This document shows, in pieces, positions 43,717 through 51,426 of a stretch of DNA of 64,000 bases (its first letter is position 1; each line of letters opens with the position of its first letter). This stretch comes from Pseudomonas saxonica (lineage in GTDB: Bacteria; Pseudomonadota; Gammaproteobacteria; Pseudomonadales; Pseudomonadaceae). The stretch spans positions 62,001 through 126,000 of the forward strand of contig NZ_VFIO01000009.1 in NCBI RefSeq assembly GCF_007858365.1, written 5' to 3'. Both the position numbers and the translations under genes were made by a program. A model generated the notes under the pieces. That model worked only from the letters and a program-made list of their open reading frames with translations. It was not told the origin of the DNA and made no database searches.

Positions 43717-43910
43717 TACAATCACTGTTCGCTAGGTTAGAAGCCTCGTGTGGTGTGTGTCAATTTGCCGCTGCTAAATCTTTCGTCTGGTTGTTCGTTG
43801 TTGGAGCATCTGATGCGGTGTTGGGCGGTGTTTCTGATGCGTGTATACGACGCGGCAATAGGCGAGAATAGCGCCCCCTCGGCGCATGGTCGGGTTGATG
43901 GAGAGCAGTT

Positions 43911-44678
43911 ATGGGGTTTGATCAAGTCCGTCAGCGCCGCTTGTCGGACGATATTGTCGAGCAGCTTGAGGGAATGATCCTTGAGGGCACGTTGAAGTCT
44001 GGCGAGCGTTTGCCAGCAGAGCGTGCGTTGGCGGAACAATTCGGTGTGTCACGGCCGTCATTGCGTGAGGCCATTCAAAAGCTGGCGGCCAAAGGCCTGC
44101 TGGTCAGTCGCCAGGGCGGGGGCAATTATGTAGCGACTTCGCTGGGTTCGACGTTCAGTGACCCGTTGCTGCAACTGCTCGAAAGCAACCCTGAAGCGCA
44201 ACGTGATCTGCTTGAATTCCGTCATACGCTGGAGGCGTCCTGCGCGTATTACGCAGCGTTGCGCGCCACGGAGATGGATCGCGAGCGTTTGCGCCTGGCG
44301 TTCGAGCGCTTGCAGGATTGTTATGCACGGGTAGATGAGGTGAGCCGGGCCGAGGAGGGCGAGGCAGATGCCAGCTTTCACTTGGCCATTGCCGAGGCCA
44401 GTCATAACGCCGTATTGCTGCACACGATTCGCGGGCTATTTGATTTGCTCAAGCGCAACGTGGTGACCAATATCGGCGGCATGTACAAACAACGCAGCGA
44501 AACGCGCGACATGCTGATCAGTCAGCATCGCGAGTTGTATCTGGCCATTATCGAAGGGCGTGCAGAAGACGCGCGCGAAGTGGCGAGTCGACATTTAATG
44601 TATGTGCAGGAAGTATTGGAAGAGGTGCGTCAGGAGGTGCAACGCATGGCGCGGGCGGAGCGGCGTAATGGGTTGTGA
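43911..44678 (+). CDS. lldR: Lactate-responsive GntR/FadR-family regulator LldR
   Basis: A 255-residue regulator. The GntR winged helix is at about 8-75 (LKSGERLPAERALAEQFGVS and RPSLREAIQKL). The FCD effector domain follows (about 95-230) with the metal/ligand histidines typical of this group (DASFHLAIAEASHN, SQHRELYLAI, ASRHLMYV). It is divergent from lldP with a perfect dyad operator between them, so repression of lldP-lutABC-dld relieved by lactate is likely. PdhR is the close paralogue; context favours LldR. Confidence 0.92.
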   Translation: MGFDQVRQRRLSDDIVEQLEGMILEGTLKSGERLPAERALAEQFGVSRPSLREAIQKLAAKGLLVSRQGGGNYVATSLGSTFSDPLLQLLESNPEAQRDLLEFRHTLEASCAYYAALRATEMDRERLRLAFERLQDCYARVDEVSRAEEGEADASFHLAIAEASHNAVLLHTIRGLFDLLKRNVVTNIGGMYKQRSETRDMLISQHRELYLAIIEGRAEDAREVASRHLMYVQEVLEEVRQEVQRMARAERRNGL

Positions 44679-44686
44679 GTTCTTTT

Positions 44687-44824
44687 GTAGCCGCTGCCGC
44701 AGGCTGCGTTCGGCGGCGAAGTCGTCGTATTGCCGTTTAATGCGACCTCACTGACAGGTCGCGTTTCTAGCATTTACGATCGCTTCGCGACCGAACGCAG
44801 CCTCGCAGGCTCGTCAGCTGCTAC
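44687..44824. repeat. REP doublet (REPIN-like inverted repeat), copy 3
   Basis: It starts GTAGCCGCTGCCGCAGGC and ends with a diverged reverse complement GTCAGCTGCTAC, enclosing internal hairpins (GGCGGCGAAGTCGTCG; GATCGCTTCGCGACC). It is the same family as 1953-2082 and 4186-4317, here between the convergent lldR and smpB genes. Confidence 0.8.
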
Positions 44825-44847
44825 GAGGTGCGAGGGGCGCTCGGAAA

Positions 44848-45330
44848 CTAGTCTTCCTTGCCCTTGTTGCGCACCGCGCGTTGTAGCTCGCGATCGGAAT
44901 CACGTTCGCGCTCGGTATGGCGCTTGTCGTATTCCTTCTTGCCTTTACCCAGGGCAATTTCGCACTTGATCAAGTGCTTGCTCCAGTAAATAGAAAGGCA
45001 AACGCAGGCGTAACCCTTTTGTTGCACCGCTGCAAACAGCTTCTCAAGCTCGCGCTTGTTAAGCAGCAGTTTGCGACTGCGCGTAGGGTCGGCGATAACG
45101 TGGGTGCTGGCGGTCGTCAGGGGGGCAATATGGCTGCCGAGCAACCATGCTTCGCCGTCCTTGAGTAGCACGTAGCTGTCGACCAGCTGTGCCTTGCCTG
45201 CACGCAGACTTTTTACTTCCCAGCCGGCCAGGACCAGACCAGCCTCGAACCGATGTTCGATGAAGTAATCGTGTCGCGCTTTTTTATTCTGCGCGATGGT
45301 CCCTGTGGGGTGTTTCTTCTGTTTAGCCAT
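44848..45330 (-). CDS. smpB: SsrA-binding protein SmpB
   Basis: A 160-residue OB-fold RNA-binding protein, the obligate partner of tmRNA in trans-translation. Family signatures are NKKARHDYFIEHRFEAGLVL, GWEVKSLRAG and LLLNKRELEKL. The basic C-terminal tail (KKEYDKRHTERERDSDRE) mimics the codon-anticodon helix in the decoding centre. Start ATG 45330 (MAKQKKHPTG) is the conserved one; the longer frame has no ribosome site. Confidence 0.97.
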   Translation of the reverse strand: MAKQKKHPTGTIAQNKKARHDYFIEHRFEAGLVLAGWEVKSLRAGKAQLVDSYVLLKDGEAWLLGSHIAPLTTASTHVIADPTRSRKLLLNKRELEKLFAAVQQKGYACVCLSIYWSKHLIKCEIALGKGKKEYDKRHTERERDSDRELQRAVRNKGKED

Positions 45331-45470
45331 AGGGCCGGCATTATAGGCAGTTGCGAGCGTGTCGGCTACGGTCATGCAACGAGTTTACGTGTGCGGGACA
45401 GCGCGCTTGAGCCGGTAGGGTGATTCCCGGACAATGCGCCCTCTTTTTTTAGTGGTTGGGCGTAGTAACG

Positions 45471-46874
45471 ATGTCGACAGACAAGGTTTCTGTCCACGGC
45501 AGTTGGGCAAGCCGTTGGGTCTTTATTCTCGCTGCGACCGGTTCCGCCGTGGGTTTGGGCAGTATCTGGAAATTCCCTTACATGGTTGGCGTCTATGGTG
45601 GCGGCGCTTTCGTGTTGGTGTTTTTGGCCTGCATCGCGCTGATTGGTGTGCCGGTCATGCTGGCCGAAACCCTGATGGGTCGGCGGGCGCGGCTAAGCCC
45701 AGCGAATGCCTTGAAAGTGCTGGCGGTCGAAGCCGGGCACTCGGCGCGTTGGTCGTGGGGCGCATTTGCCGGGATGATCACGGCATTGCTGATTTTGTCT
45801 TTCTATAGCGTGGTTGGCGGCTGGTCGCTCGATTACATCATCAATATGGGCAAGGGCGATTTTCAGGGCGCTACGGCAGATCAGGTCGGTGCTTACTTCG
45901 GGGGTGTGATCGCTGACCCGTGGCGTCTGACGTTCTGGCACACGGCTTTTATGCTGCTCTCGGCCTATGTGATTGCCAAAGGGGTGGTGGCGGGGCTTGA
46001 GCGCAGTCTGCGGATCATGATGCCTATTCTGTTTGTGCTGCTGCTGGTGTTGCTGGGTTACAGCATGACCACGGGGCATTTTATGGAAGGCGTGCATTTC
46101 ATGTTCGACTTCAACCCTGATCGGGTGCTCGATGGCTTACTGGCAGCGATGGGGCATGCGTTCTTTTCTCTGAGCGTGGGCGTTGGATCGATCATGATCT
46201 ATGGTGCGTATATGCCCAAGAACGCCTCAATCTCCGGGACTGTGGTCGGAGTGGCGTTGATCGATACGTTTGTCTCATTGCTCGCCGGGTTGGCATTGTT
46301 TCCAATAGTATTTGCTTCGGGATTGAACCCCAGTGAAGGGCCGGGTCTGATGTTTGTGACCTTGCCGTTTGCCTTTGGCAATGTGGCGTTCGGGCAGCTG
46401 ATGGGCGTGGTGTTCTTTGTGTTGGTGGCCGTAGCGGCCTGGAGCTCGGCGATTTCATTGCTGGAGCCGATGGTGGCTTATCTGGTTGAGCGAACCAAGA
46501 TCCGACGCCTGTGGGTGACGTTCTGGTTGGCGTTCAGTTGCTGGTTTGTGGGGCTGGGCACCGTGTTTTCCTTCAATATCTGGAAGCAAGCCAAGTTCTT
46601 TGTGAGTGAAGACTCAGGTTTTCACCTGTATCAGTGGGGCGCTGCGAGCGGTCTCGACTTCTTTGGTGTCGTTGATTTCTTCACCTCGCGTATCATGTTG
46701 CCTTTGGGCGGACTGTGCTTTGTGGTCTTTGCAGGCTGGATCATGGGGCGTGGTGCGGTACGCGACGAGTTGTCGATGCGTAGCCCGGTGCTGTTCGCCT
46801 TGACACTTTTTTTGATGCGCTATGTGGCGCCACTCGGCATTCTGATTGTGTTTGCCGCCCAGCTGTGGAAATAA
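45471..46874 (+). CDS. Sodium-dependent transporter, neurotransmitter:sodium symporter family
   Basis: A 467-residue membrane protein with about twelve helices. The N-terminus holds the NSS-family pattern for the sodium and substrate sites: WASRWVFILAATGSAVGLGSIWKFPYMVGVYGGGAF. Such proteins (LeuT, TnaT, MhsT types) import amino acids or related amines with sodium. ATG 45471 is chosen because the conserved segment begins 10 residues later; the ribosome site is weak. It is divergent from smpB and followed 7 bases later by ratA. The substrate is unknown. Confidence 0.9.
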   Translation: MSTDKVSVHGSWASRWVFILAATGSAVGLGSIWKFPYMVGVYGGGAFVLVFLACIALIGVPVMLAETLMGRRARLSPANALKVLAVEAGHSARWSWGAFAGMITALLILSFYSVVGGWSLDYIINMGKGDFQGATADQVGAYFGGVIADPWRLTFWHTAFMLLSAYVIAKGVVAGLERSLRIMMPILFVLLLVLLGYSMTTGHFMEGVHFMFDFNPDRVLDGLLAAMGHAFFSLSVGVGSIMIYGAYMPKNASISGTVVGVALIDTFVSLLAGLALFPIVFASGLNPSEGPGLMFVTLPFAFGNVAFGQLMGVVFFVLVAVAAWSSAISLLEPMVAYLVERTKIRRLWVTFWLAFSCWFVGLGTVFSFNIWKQAKFFVSEDSGFHLYQWGAASGLDFFGVVDFFTSRIMLPLGGLCFVVFAGWIMGRGAVRDELSMRSPVLFALTLFLMRYVAPLGILIVFAAQLWK

Positions 46875-46881
46875 CGCTGAC

Positions 46882-47316
46882 ATGACTACCCATATCCAAC
46901 GCTCTGCTTTGCTGCCTTATCCGGCGCAAGCGCTTTATGACCTGGTTAACGATGTTGAGCATTACCCGGACTTTCTGCCGTGGTGTTCCTCCGTCGAGCT
47001 GATCGAAAAGTCCGATGTGCTGATGCGTGCCAGTCTGGGCGTGGCCAAGGCTGGGCTGAGCCAGCACTTTGTGACGCGCAACACCCTGGTGCCGGGGCAG
47101 TCGATTGAAATGAACCTGGAAGAGGGGCCTTTCAAACAATTGCATGGTCTTTGGGTGTTCAAACCTTTGGGTGAGAAGGCCTGCAAGATCAGCCTGGACA
47201 TGACCTTCGATTACGCCGGGCCGCTGGTCAAGGCGACCTTGGGGCCTTTGTTCAATCAGGCAGCCAATACGTTAGTGGATGCTTTTTGCCAGCGCGCCAA
47301 GCAGCTTTATGGTTGA
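46882..47316 (+). CDS. ratA: RatA, START-domain ribosome-associated/ubiquinone-binding protein
   Basis: A 144-residue START/polyketide-cyclase-fold protein (YfjG family). The N-terminus MTTHIQRSALLPYPAQALYD and the stretch DVEHYPDFLPWC are diagnostic. In E. coli RatA has been described as an anti-association factor for 50S subunits; the family also includes the CoQ10-type lipid chaperone, so the role is not settled. It overlaps rnfH by 8 bases, and the ratA-rnfH pair is conserved near smpB. Confidence 0.93.
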   Translation: MTTHIQRSALLPYPAQALYDLVNDVEHYPDFLPWCSSVELIEKSDVLMRASLGVAKAGLSQHFVTRNTLVPGQSIEMNLEEGPFKQLHGLWVFKPLGEKACKISLDMTFDYAGPLVKATLGPLFNQAANTLVDAFCQRAKQLYG

Positions 47317-47626
47317 GTCGTTGATTGACGTCGAAGTGGTGTATGCGGCGATTGATCGGCAGCGCTTGCTGGCATTTTCGGTTGCGCAGGGCACAAGCGT
47401 GCGCGCTGCGCTGCTGGCTTCGGGCATTGGAAAGGAGTTCCCTGAGCTTGATCTGACAAGCTGCCCTGTGGGGATCTTTGGCAAGCAGGTGGCAGACCCG
47501 CAATACCGAGTGTTGCAGGCGGGGGAGCGCATCGAGATTTACCGGCCGCTGTTGGCAGACCCTAAAGAGATACGTCGTCAGCGCGCTGCTAAAGCGGCCG
47601 AGGCCAAGCGTCAGAGTCAGGTGTAA
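47309..47626 (+). CDS. rnfH: RnfH family ubiquitin-fold protein
   Basis: A 105-residue beta-grasp protein of the UPF0125/RnfH family (IDVEVVYAAIDRQRLLAF, SCPVGIFGKQV, RIEIYRPLLADPKEIRRQRA). Its function is not established. The start codon lies inside the end of ratA, so the two are coupled, as in other gammaproteobacteria where this pair was named RatAB. A two-way terminator follows. Confidence 0.92.
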   Translation: MVESLIDVEVVYAAIDRQRLLAFSVAQGTSVRAALLASGIGKEFPELDLTSCPVGIFGKQVADPQYRVLQAGERIEIYRPLLADPKEIRRQRAAKAAEAKRQSQV

Positions 47627-47645
47627 CAGCGTTATCGCAGACAAC

Positions 47646-47672
47646 AAAAAGCCCGGCATGCCGGGCTTTTTT
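47646..47672. terminator. Bidirectional terminator between rnfH and bamE
   Basis: The perfect palindrome GCCCGGCATGCCGGGC is flanked by five A and six T, so it serves both convergent genes. Confidence 0.92.
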
Positions 47673-47683
47673 GTACCGGACGA

Positions 47684-48217
47684 TTATTGGTCGTCGGTAT
47701 CCAGAGGCTCTGGAGTCGGAACGGGGACCGTTTCGACGCCGTCGACGTCCTTCTGGATTTGATCGAGCAGTGAACCCGGCTTGGCGGGTACGTCGCTCTT
47801 CTCTTCAGCTGGAGCGTCAGGCGCTGCCGGCTCAACCACGTTAGTGGCGCCGTCCTTGCCGAGAATGGCTTCATCGCGGCTTACGCCTGGCTTGAAGTCG
47901 CCAGACAAGCTAACGAGCTGGTCATTTTCGTTGAAGAACACACTGATGCGTTCTTGTTGGCGCTGGCCGCCGCCGGGCTGCAGGCTATACAAATAGTCCC
48001 AGCGGTCAGGGTGGAATGTATCGGTCAGCAGGGCGTTGCCCATAATAAACCGCACTTGCCGACGGGTCATTCCCGGGCGTAACTGGTTTATCATGTCCTG
48101 CGTGACGACATTGCCCTGTTGGATGTCGATTTTGTAAACCCCGGGGAATGAACAACCGGCGAGTGCGAGCAGTCCCACAAAGGTGAAACTGGTTAGCAAG
48201 AGCTTGGTGTTTTGCAT
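47684..48217 (-). CDS. bamE: Outer-membrane assembly lipoprotein BamE (OmlA)
   Basis: A 177-residue lipoprotein with lipobox LAGC (Cys22) and the SmpA/OmlA fold (PGVYKIDIQQGNVVTQDMIN, LRPGMTRRQVRFIMGNALL, RWDYLYSLQPGGG). It is a subunit of the BAM complex that inserts outer-membrane proteins. E. coli BamE has about 113 residues; here about 60 extra acidic, proline-rich residues (EPAAPDAPAEEKSDVP and on) follow the fold, as in other pseudomonads. It is divergent from fur. Confidence 0.94.
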   Translation of the reverse strand: MQNTKLLLTSFTFVGLLALAGCSFPGVYKIDIQQGNVVTQDMINQLRPGMTRRQVRFIMGNALLTDTFHPDRWDYLYSLQPGGGQRQQERISVFFNENDQLVSLSGDFKPGVSRDEAILGKDGATNVVEPAAPDAPAEEKSDVPAKPGSLLDQIQKDVDGVETVPVPTPEPLDTDDQ

Positions 48218-48315
48218 CGGTGGGCGACTTCCACTATCTTGGCTGGGACAACGTAAACGCCGATCATACCCGTATTAATAGAAGCTGCGAAGCGGCTTCC
48301 GCGAGAAAGCTAACC

Positions 48316-48729
48316 ATGGTTGAAAATAGCGAACTCCGTAAAGCCGGACTGAAGGTGACTCTGCCACGAGTCAAAATCCTGCAAATGCTTGACTCTGCCG
48401 AGCAGCGTCACATGAGCGCCGAGGATGTTTACAAGGCACTTATGACCGCGGGTGAGGATGTGGGGCTGGCCACGGTTTACCGTGTACTGACTCAGTTTGA
48501 GTCCGCAGGGCTGGTGATCCGCCACAATTTTGATGGTGGTCATGCAGTCTTCGAATTGGCCGATGCCGACGGTGGCCACCATGATCACATGGTCAATGTG
48601 GACAGCGGTGAAGTGATCGAATTTTTCGACGAAGACATCGAAAAACTGCAGCACGCCATCGCTGCAAAACACGGTGTTGAGCTGGTGGATCACAATCTTG
48701 TTTTGTACGTGCGCAAGCAAACAAAATAA
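48316..48729 (+). CDS. fur: Ferric uptake regulator Fur
   Basis: A 137-residue Fur protein: winged helix at about 1-80 (KVTLPRVKILQML, LATVYRVLTQFES) and a metal-binding dimerisation domain (HNFDGGHAVFELA, GGHHDHMVNVDSGEVIEF). It represses iron-uptake genes when bound to Fe(II). Unlike E. coli Fur it lacks both CxxC pairs, and the single cysteine that P. aeruginosa Fur has just after HHDHM is an asparagine here, so the whole protein contains no cysteine. ATG 48316 is the conserved MVENSELRKAGLK start; the frame runs further upstream but through the leader. Confidence 0.97.
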   Translation: MVENSELRKAGLKVTLPRVKILQMLDSAEQRHMSAEDVYKALMTAGEDVGLATVYRVLTQFESAGLVIRHNFDGGHAVFELADADGGHHDHMVNVDSGEVIEFFDEDIEKLQHAIAAKHGVELVDHNLVLYVRKQTK

Positions 48730-48764
48730 GTCTGTAGCGCGAATTTCTGGTTCGCGAAACCAAC

Positions 48765-48788
48765 AAAGGCGACCCAAGGGTCGCCTTT
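48765..48788. terminator. Bidirectional terminator between fur and recN
   Basis: AAAGGCGACCC and GGGTCGCCTTT form an 11-bp stem with an AA loop between convergent genes. Confidence 0.85.
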
Positions 48789-48825
48789 GTGCTGTCTGAA
48801 TGACGGCTTTTTCTACCGTTCGTCG

Positions 48826-50508
48826 CTAAGCTGCAAGAATTTTCGCAGTAACCACCATTTTCTTTGCGTGCGCCAACGATTCTTTGGTCAGGTCGATGCC
48901 GCCAAGCATGCGTGCAACTTCTTCTATGCGCTCTTTCTTGCTCAGTTTCGATACGGCAGTGCGAGTGGTGTCGCTCTCGCGAACCTTGTGCACAAATAGA
49001 TGCTGATGGCATTGCGCAGCCACTTGCGGCAAATGGGTGACTGTCAGTACCTGGCCGCGCTCGCCTAGACGGCGTAACAGTTGGCCGACGATTTCGGCAG
49101 TAGGACCGCCAATGCCGACGTCGACCTCGTCAAATACCAGGGTAGGCACCCGTGAGGTTTGCGCGGTGATGACCTGGATGGCCAGGCTGATGCGTGACAG
49201 CTCGCCACCTGACGCTACTTTCGCCAGCGCTTTAAGGGGTTGGCCTGGGTTGGCGCTTACCAGTAGCTCTACGTGCTCCAGCCCGTGTGGCATCGGGTCG
49301 ACGCTGGCCTGTGGGCGCAGTTCGATCAAAAAGCGCCCGCCGGGCATGCCCAAGCGCTGTATTTCTTCTTCTACGGCACTGCTCAGGCGCGATGCTGCCT
49401 GAGCACGCAGGCTGCTGAGTTCGCGTGCACATTCCTGATAGTGGCGTGTATAGGCTGCCAGCTCGTGGGTCAGGCGTTCGATGGATTCGTCGTTGGCATT
49501 GAGGCTTTCGAGCTCATCCAGCAGTCTTTGCTGCAGCGCAGGAACGTCACTTGGCTGTACACGATGTTTGCGCGCGAGTGTATAGATGGTGTCCAGACGT
49601 TCTTCCAGGTACTGCAAGCGGCCCGGGTCAGCATCAAAGTGATCAAGAAACCGGTTAAGTTCGCCTACGGCTTCTTCGACCTGGATTTGTGCACTGGCCA
49701 GCAGGTCGGTTGCTTCGCTCAGAGATCCGGAGCTGTTGTTGATGCTTGAAAGTCGGTTCAGGCTGACCGTCAATGCATTGAGGACGTTGCCGGAGTCGTT
49801 TTCGCTGCACTGTTCAACCACTTGGCGGCAGATCGTGAGCAAGGTTTCGGCATTGGTCAGGTTTTTGTGTTCCTGCTCCAGCTCATCCAGTTCGTTTTCG
49901 CCCAGCGACAGCGTTTCGAGCTCTTCAAGCTGGTAGCTCAGTAACTGATGACGTGCGCGTTGTTCATCGCCGGAGTTGGAGAGGTGTTCGAGTTCTTGCC
50001 GCGCCTGGCGCCACCTTTGTGCAGCCAGTTGAACCTGGCGGGACAGGTCGGTGGCACCCGCGTATTCGTCCAGAAGGCGACGGTGGGTGTCCGGTTTTAG
50101 CAGCGACTGGTGCTCATGCTGGCTGTGGATATCAATCAGCAACTCGCCCAAGGCTTTGAGGTCGCCTTGTGGGCAGGGCGTGCCATTGATGTAGCTGCGT
50201 GAGCGCCCTTCAGTCGTGATAACACGACGCAAAATGCACGGGCCATCCGTTTCGAGGTCGCGCTCGGCGAGCCAGGCACGTGCTTCGGGAATGTCTTGCA
50301 GGTCGAAGGTGGCAAGAATGTCGGCTTTGTCGGCGCCTGGACGAACTACGCCGCTATCGGCTCGGTCTCCCAAGGTGAGGCCCAGCGCATCAAGCATGAT
50401 CGATTTTCCTGCACCGGTCTCGCCAGTGATTACACTCATCCCGCGATCCAGTTCAAGATCGAGATGTTCAACGATGGCGTAGTTATGAACGGACAGGTGC
50501 ACCAGCAT
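48826..50508 (-). CDS. recN: DNA repair protein RecN
   Basis: A 560-residue SMC-like ATPase that tethers broken DNA during double-strand break repair. Walker A is GETGAGKS near residue 29-36. A long coiled-coil middle follows (about 150-370). The signature LSVSANPG.../ASGGELSRISLAIQ and Walker B TLVFDEVDVGIGG are near the C-terminus. The length is standard. A LexA-type box sits 25-40 bases upstream of the ATG, in line with SOS induction. Confidence 0.97.
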   Translation of the reverse strand: MLVHLSVHNYAIVEHLDLELDRGMSVITGETGAGKSIMLDALGLTLGDRADSGVVRPGADKADILATFDLQDIPEARAWLAERDLETDGPCILRRVITTEGRSRSYINGTPCPQGDLKALGELLIDIHSQHEHQSLLKPDTHRRLLDEYAGATDLSRQVQLAAQRWRQARQELEHLSNSGDEQRARHQLLSYQLEELETLSLGENELDELEQEHKNLTNAETLLTICRQVVEQCSENDSGNVLNALTVSLNRLSSINNSSGSLSEATDLLASAQIQVEEAVGELNRFLDHFDADPGRLQYLEERLDTIYTLARKHRVQPSDVPALQQRLLDELESLNANDESIERLTHELAAYTRHYQECARELSSLRAQAASRLSSAVEEEIQRLGMPGGRFLIELRPQASVDPMPHGLEHVELLVSANPGQPLKALAKVASGGELSRISLAIQVITAQTSRVPTLVFDEVDVGIGGPTAEIVGQLLRRLGERGQVLTVTHLPQVAAQCHQHLFVHKVRESDTTRTAVSKLSKKERIEEVARMLGGIDLTKESLAHAKKMVVTAKILAA

Positions 50509-50532
50509 AGGAGCTGCTCCAAAACGTAATGT

Positions 50533-50548
50533 CTGGTTATTTATACAG
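50533..50548 (-). promoter_or_regulatory. LexA (SOS) box upstream of recN
   Basis: On the minus strand CTGTATAAATAACCAG has the CTG-N10-CAG form of gammaproteobacterial LexA sites, A+T-rich in the middle, and lies 25-40 bases before the recN start. Confidence 0.85.
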
Positions 50549-50677
50549 TGTTTTGTTTCGTGCTGACAATGGCTGTCGTTAGTACGATTTGCTTTGTTTT
50601 TCTGAATTTTTAGCGCGTTTTGATTTTTTTGCGGGATTTAGGGCAGGACAAAGAGGCACTGTTAGTGCGTTGTGGCT

Positions 50678-50705
50678 CTTGAACCTGAAAATTGCGACCC
50701 CATAT
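50678..50705 (+). promoter_or_regulatory. Sigma-32 heat-shock promoter of grpE
   Basis: CTTGAA (-35, 50678-50683) and CCCCATAT (-10, 50698-50705) are separated by 14 bases, an essentially perfect RpoH promoter. Confidence 0.93.
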
Positions 50706-50759
50706 ACCTTGGCAGAAGCGCGAGTCGAGCTCGCGGACAAAGTTTGAAAGGAGAAATCT

Positions 50760-51326
50760 ATGGCAGACGAACAGACTATGGATACGCAAAACCAAGAAGC
50801 AAATCAGGCCGCCGATGCCGCTGGCGAAGATCTGGTCGCTCGCGTGCAGTCGCTTGAAGAGCAACTGGCCGCAGCTCATGATCAGGCTTTGCGTGTTGCT
50901 GCTGATCTGCAGAACGTTCGCCGCCGCGCTGAACAGGACGTCGAGAAAGCACACAAATTCGCATTGGAAAAGTTTGCTGGCGACCTCTTGCCGGTAATTG
51001 ACAGTCTTGAGCGTGGTCTTGAGCTGTCCAGCCCGGATGACGAGAACATTCGCCCAATGCGCGAAGGGATTGAGCTGACACTGAAAATGTTCCAGGACAC
51101 CCTGAAGCGTTATCAGCTGGAAGCGATTGATCCGCACGGCGAACCCTTTAATGCCGAGCATCATCAAGCTATGGCCATGCAGGAAAGCGCTGACCTGGAG
51201 CCGAACAGTGTGCTCAAGGTGTTTCAAAAGGGCTATCAGCTCAATGGTCGCTTGCTGCGCCCGGCTATGGTCGTAGTCAGCAAGGCGCCAGCGCCGGTTT
51301 CGCCATCGATTGACGAGCAGGCTTGA
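50760..51326 (+). CDS. grpE: Nucleotide exchange factor GrpE
   Basis: A 188-residue co-chaperone that releases ADP from DnaK. A long N-terminal coiled coil (about 25-95) is followed by the beta domain with the family signature YQLNGRLLRPAMVVVSK. ATG 50760 follows AAAGGAG. It is expressed from the heat-shock promoter at 50678. The stop codon overlaps the -35 box of the dnaK promoter. Confidence 0.97.
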   Translation: MADEQTMDTQNQEANQAADAAGEDLVARVQSLEEQLAAAHDQALRVAADLQNVRRRAEQDVEKAHKFALEKFAGDLLPVIDSLERGLELSSPDDENIRPMREGIELTLKMFQDTLKRYQLEAIDPHGEPFNAEHHQAMAMQESADLEPNSVLKVFQKGYQLNGRLLRPAMVVVSKAPAPVSPSIDEQA

Positions 51327-51349
51327 AATCGGCCGCAAGGCCCCCATTT
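51322..51349 (+). promoter_or_regulatory. Sigma-32 heat-shock promoter of dnaK
   Basis: CTTGAA (51322-51327) and CCCCATTT (51342-51349), again 14 bases apart. The grpE stop codon TGA (51324-51326) is part of the -35 box, so the coding end of grpE is shared with the dnaK promoter. Confidence 0.9.
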
Positions 51350-51426
51350 AGAAGTCAAGCGTTAAGCAGTGCCGCAGTTGGTCATTACTGCTGCGGCAAA
51401 AAAATTCAAATTTAGGGAGAGTAAAC

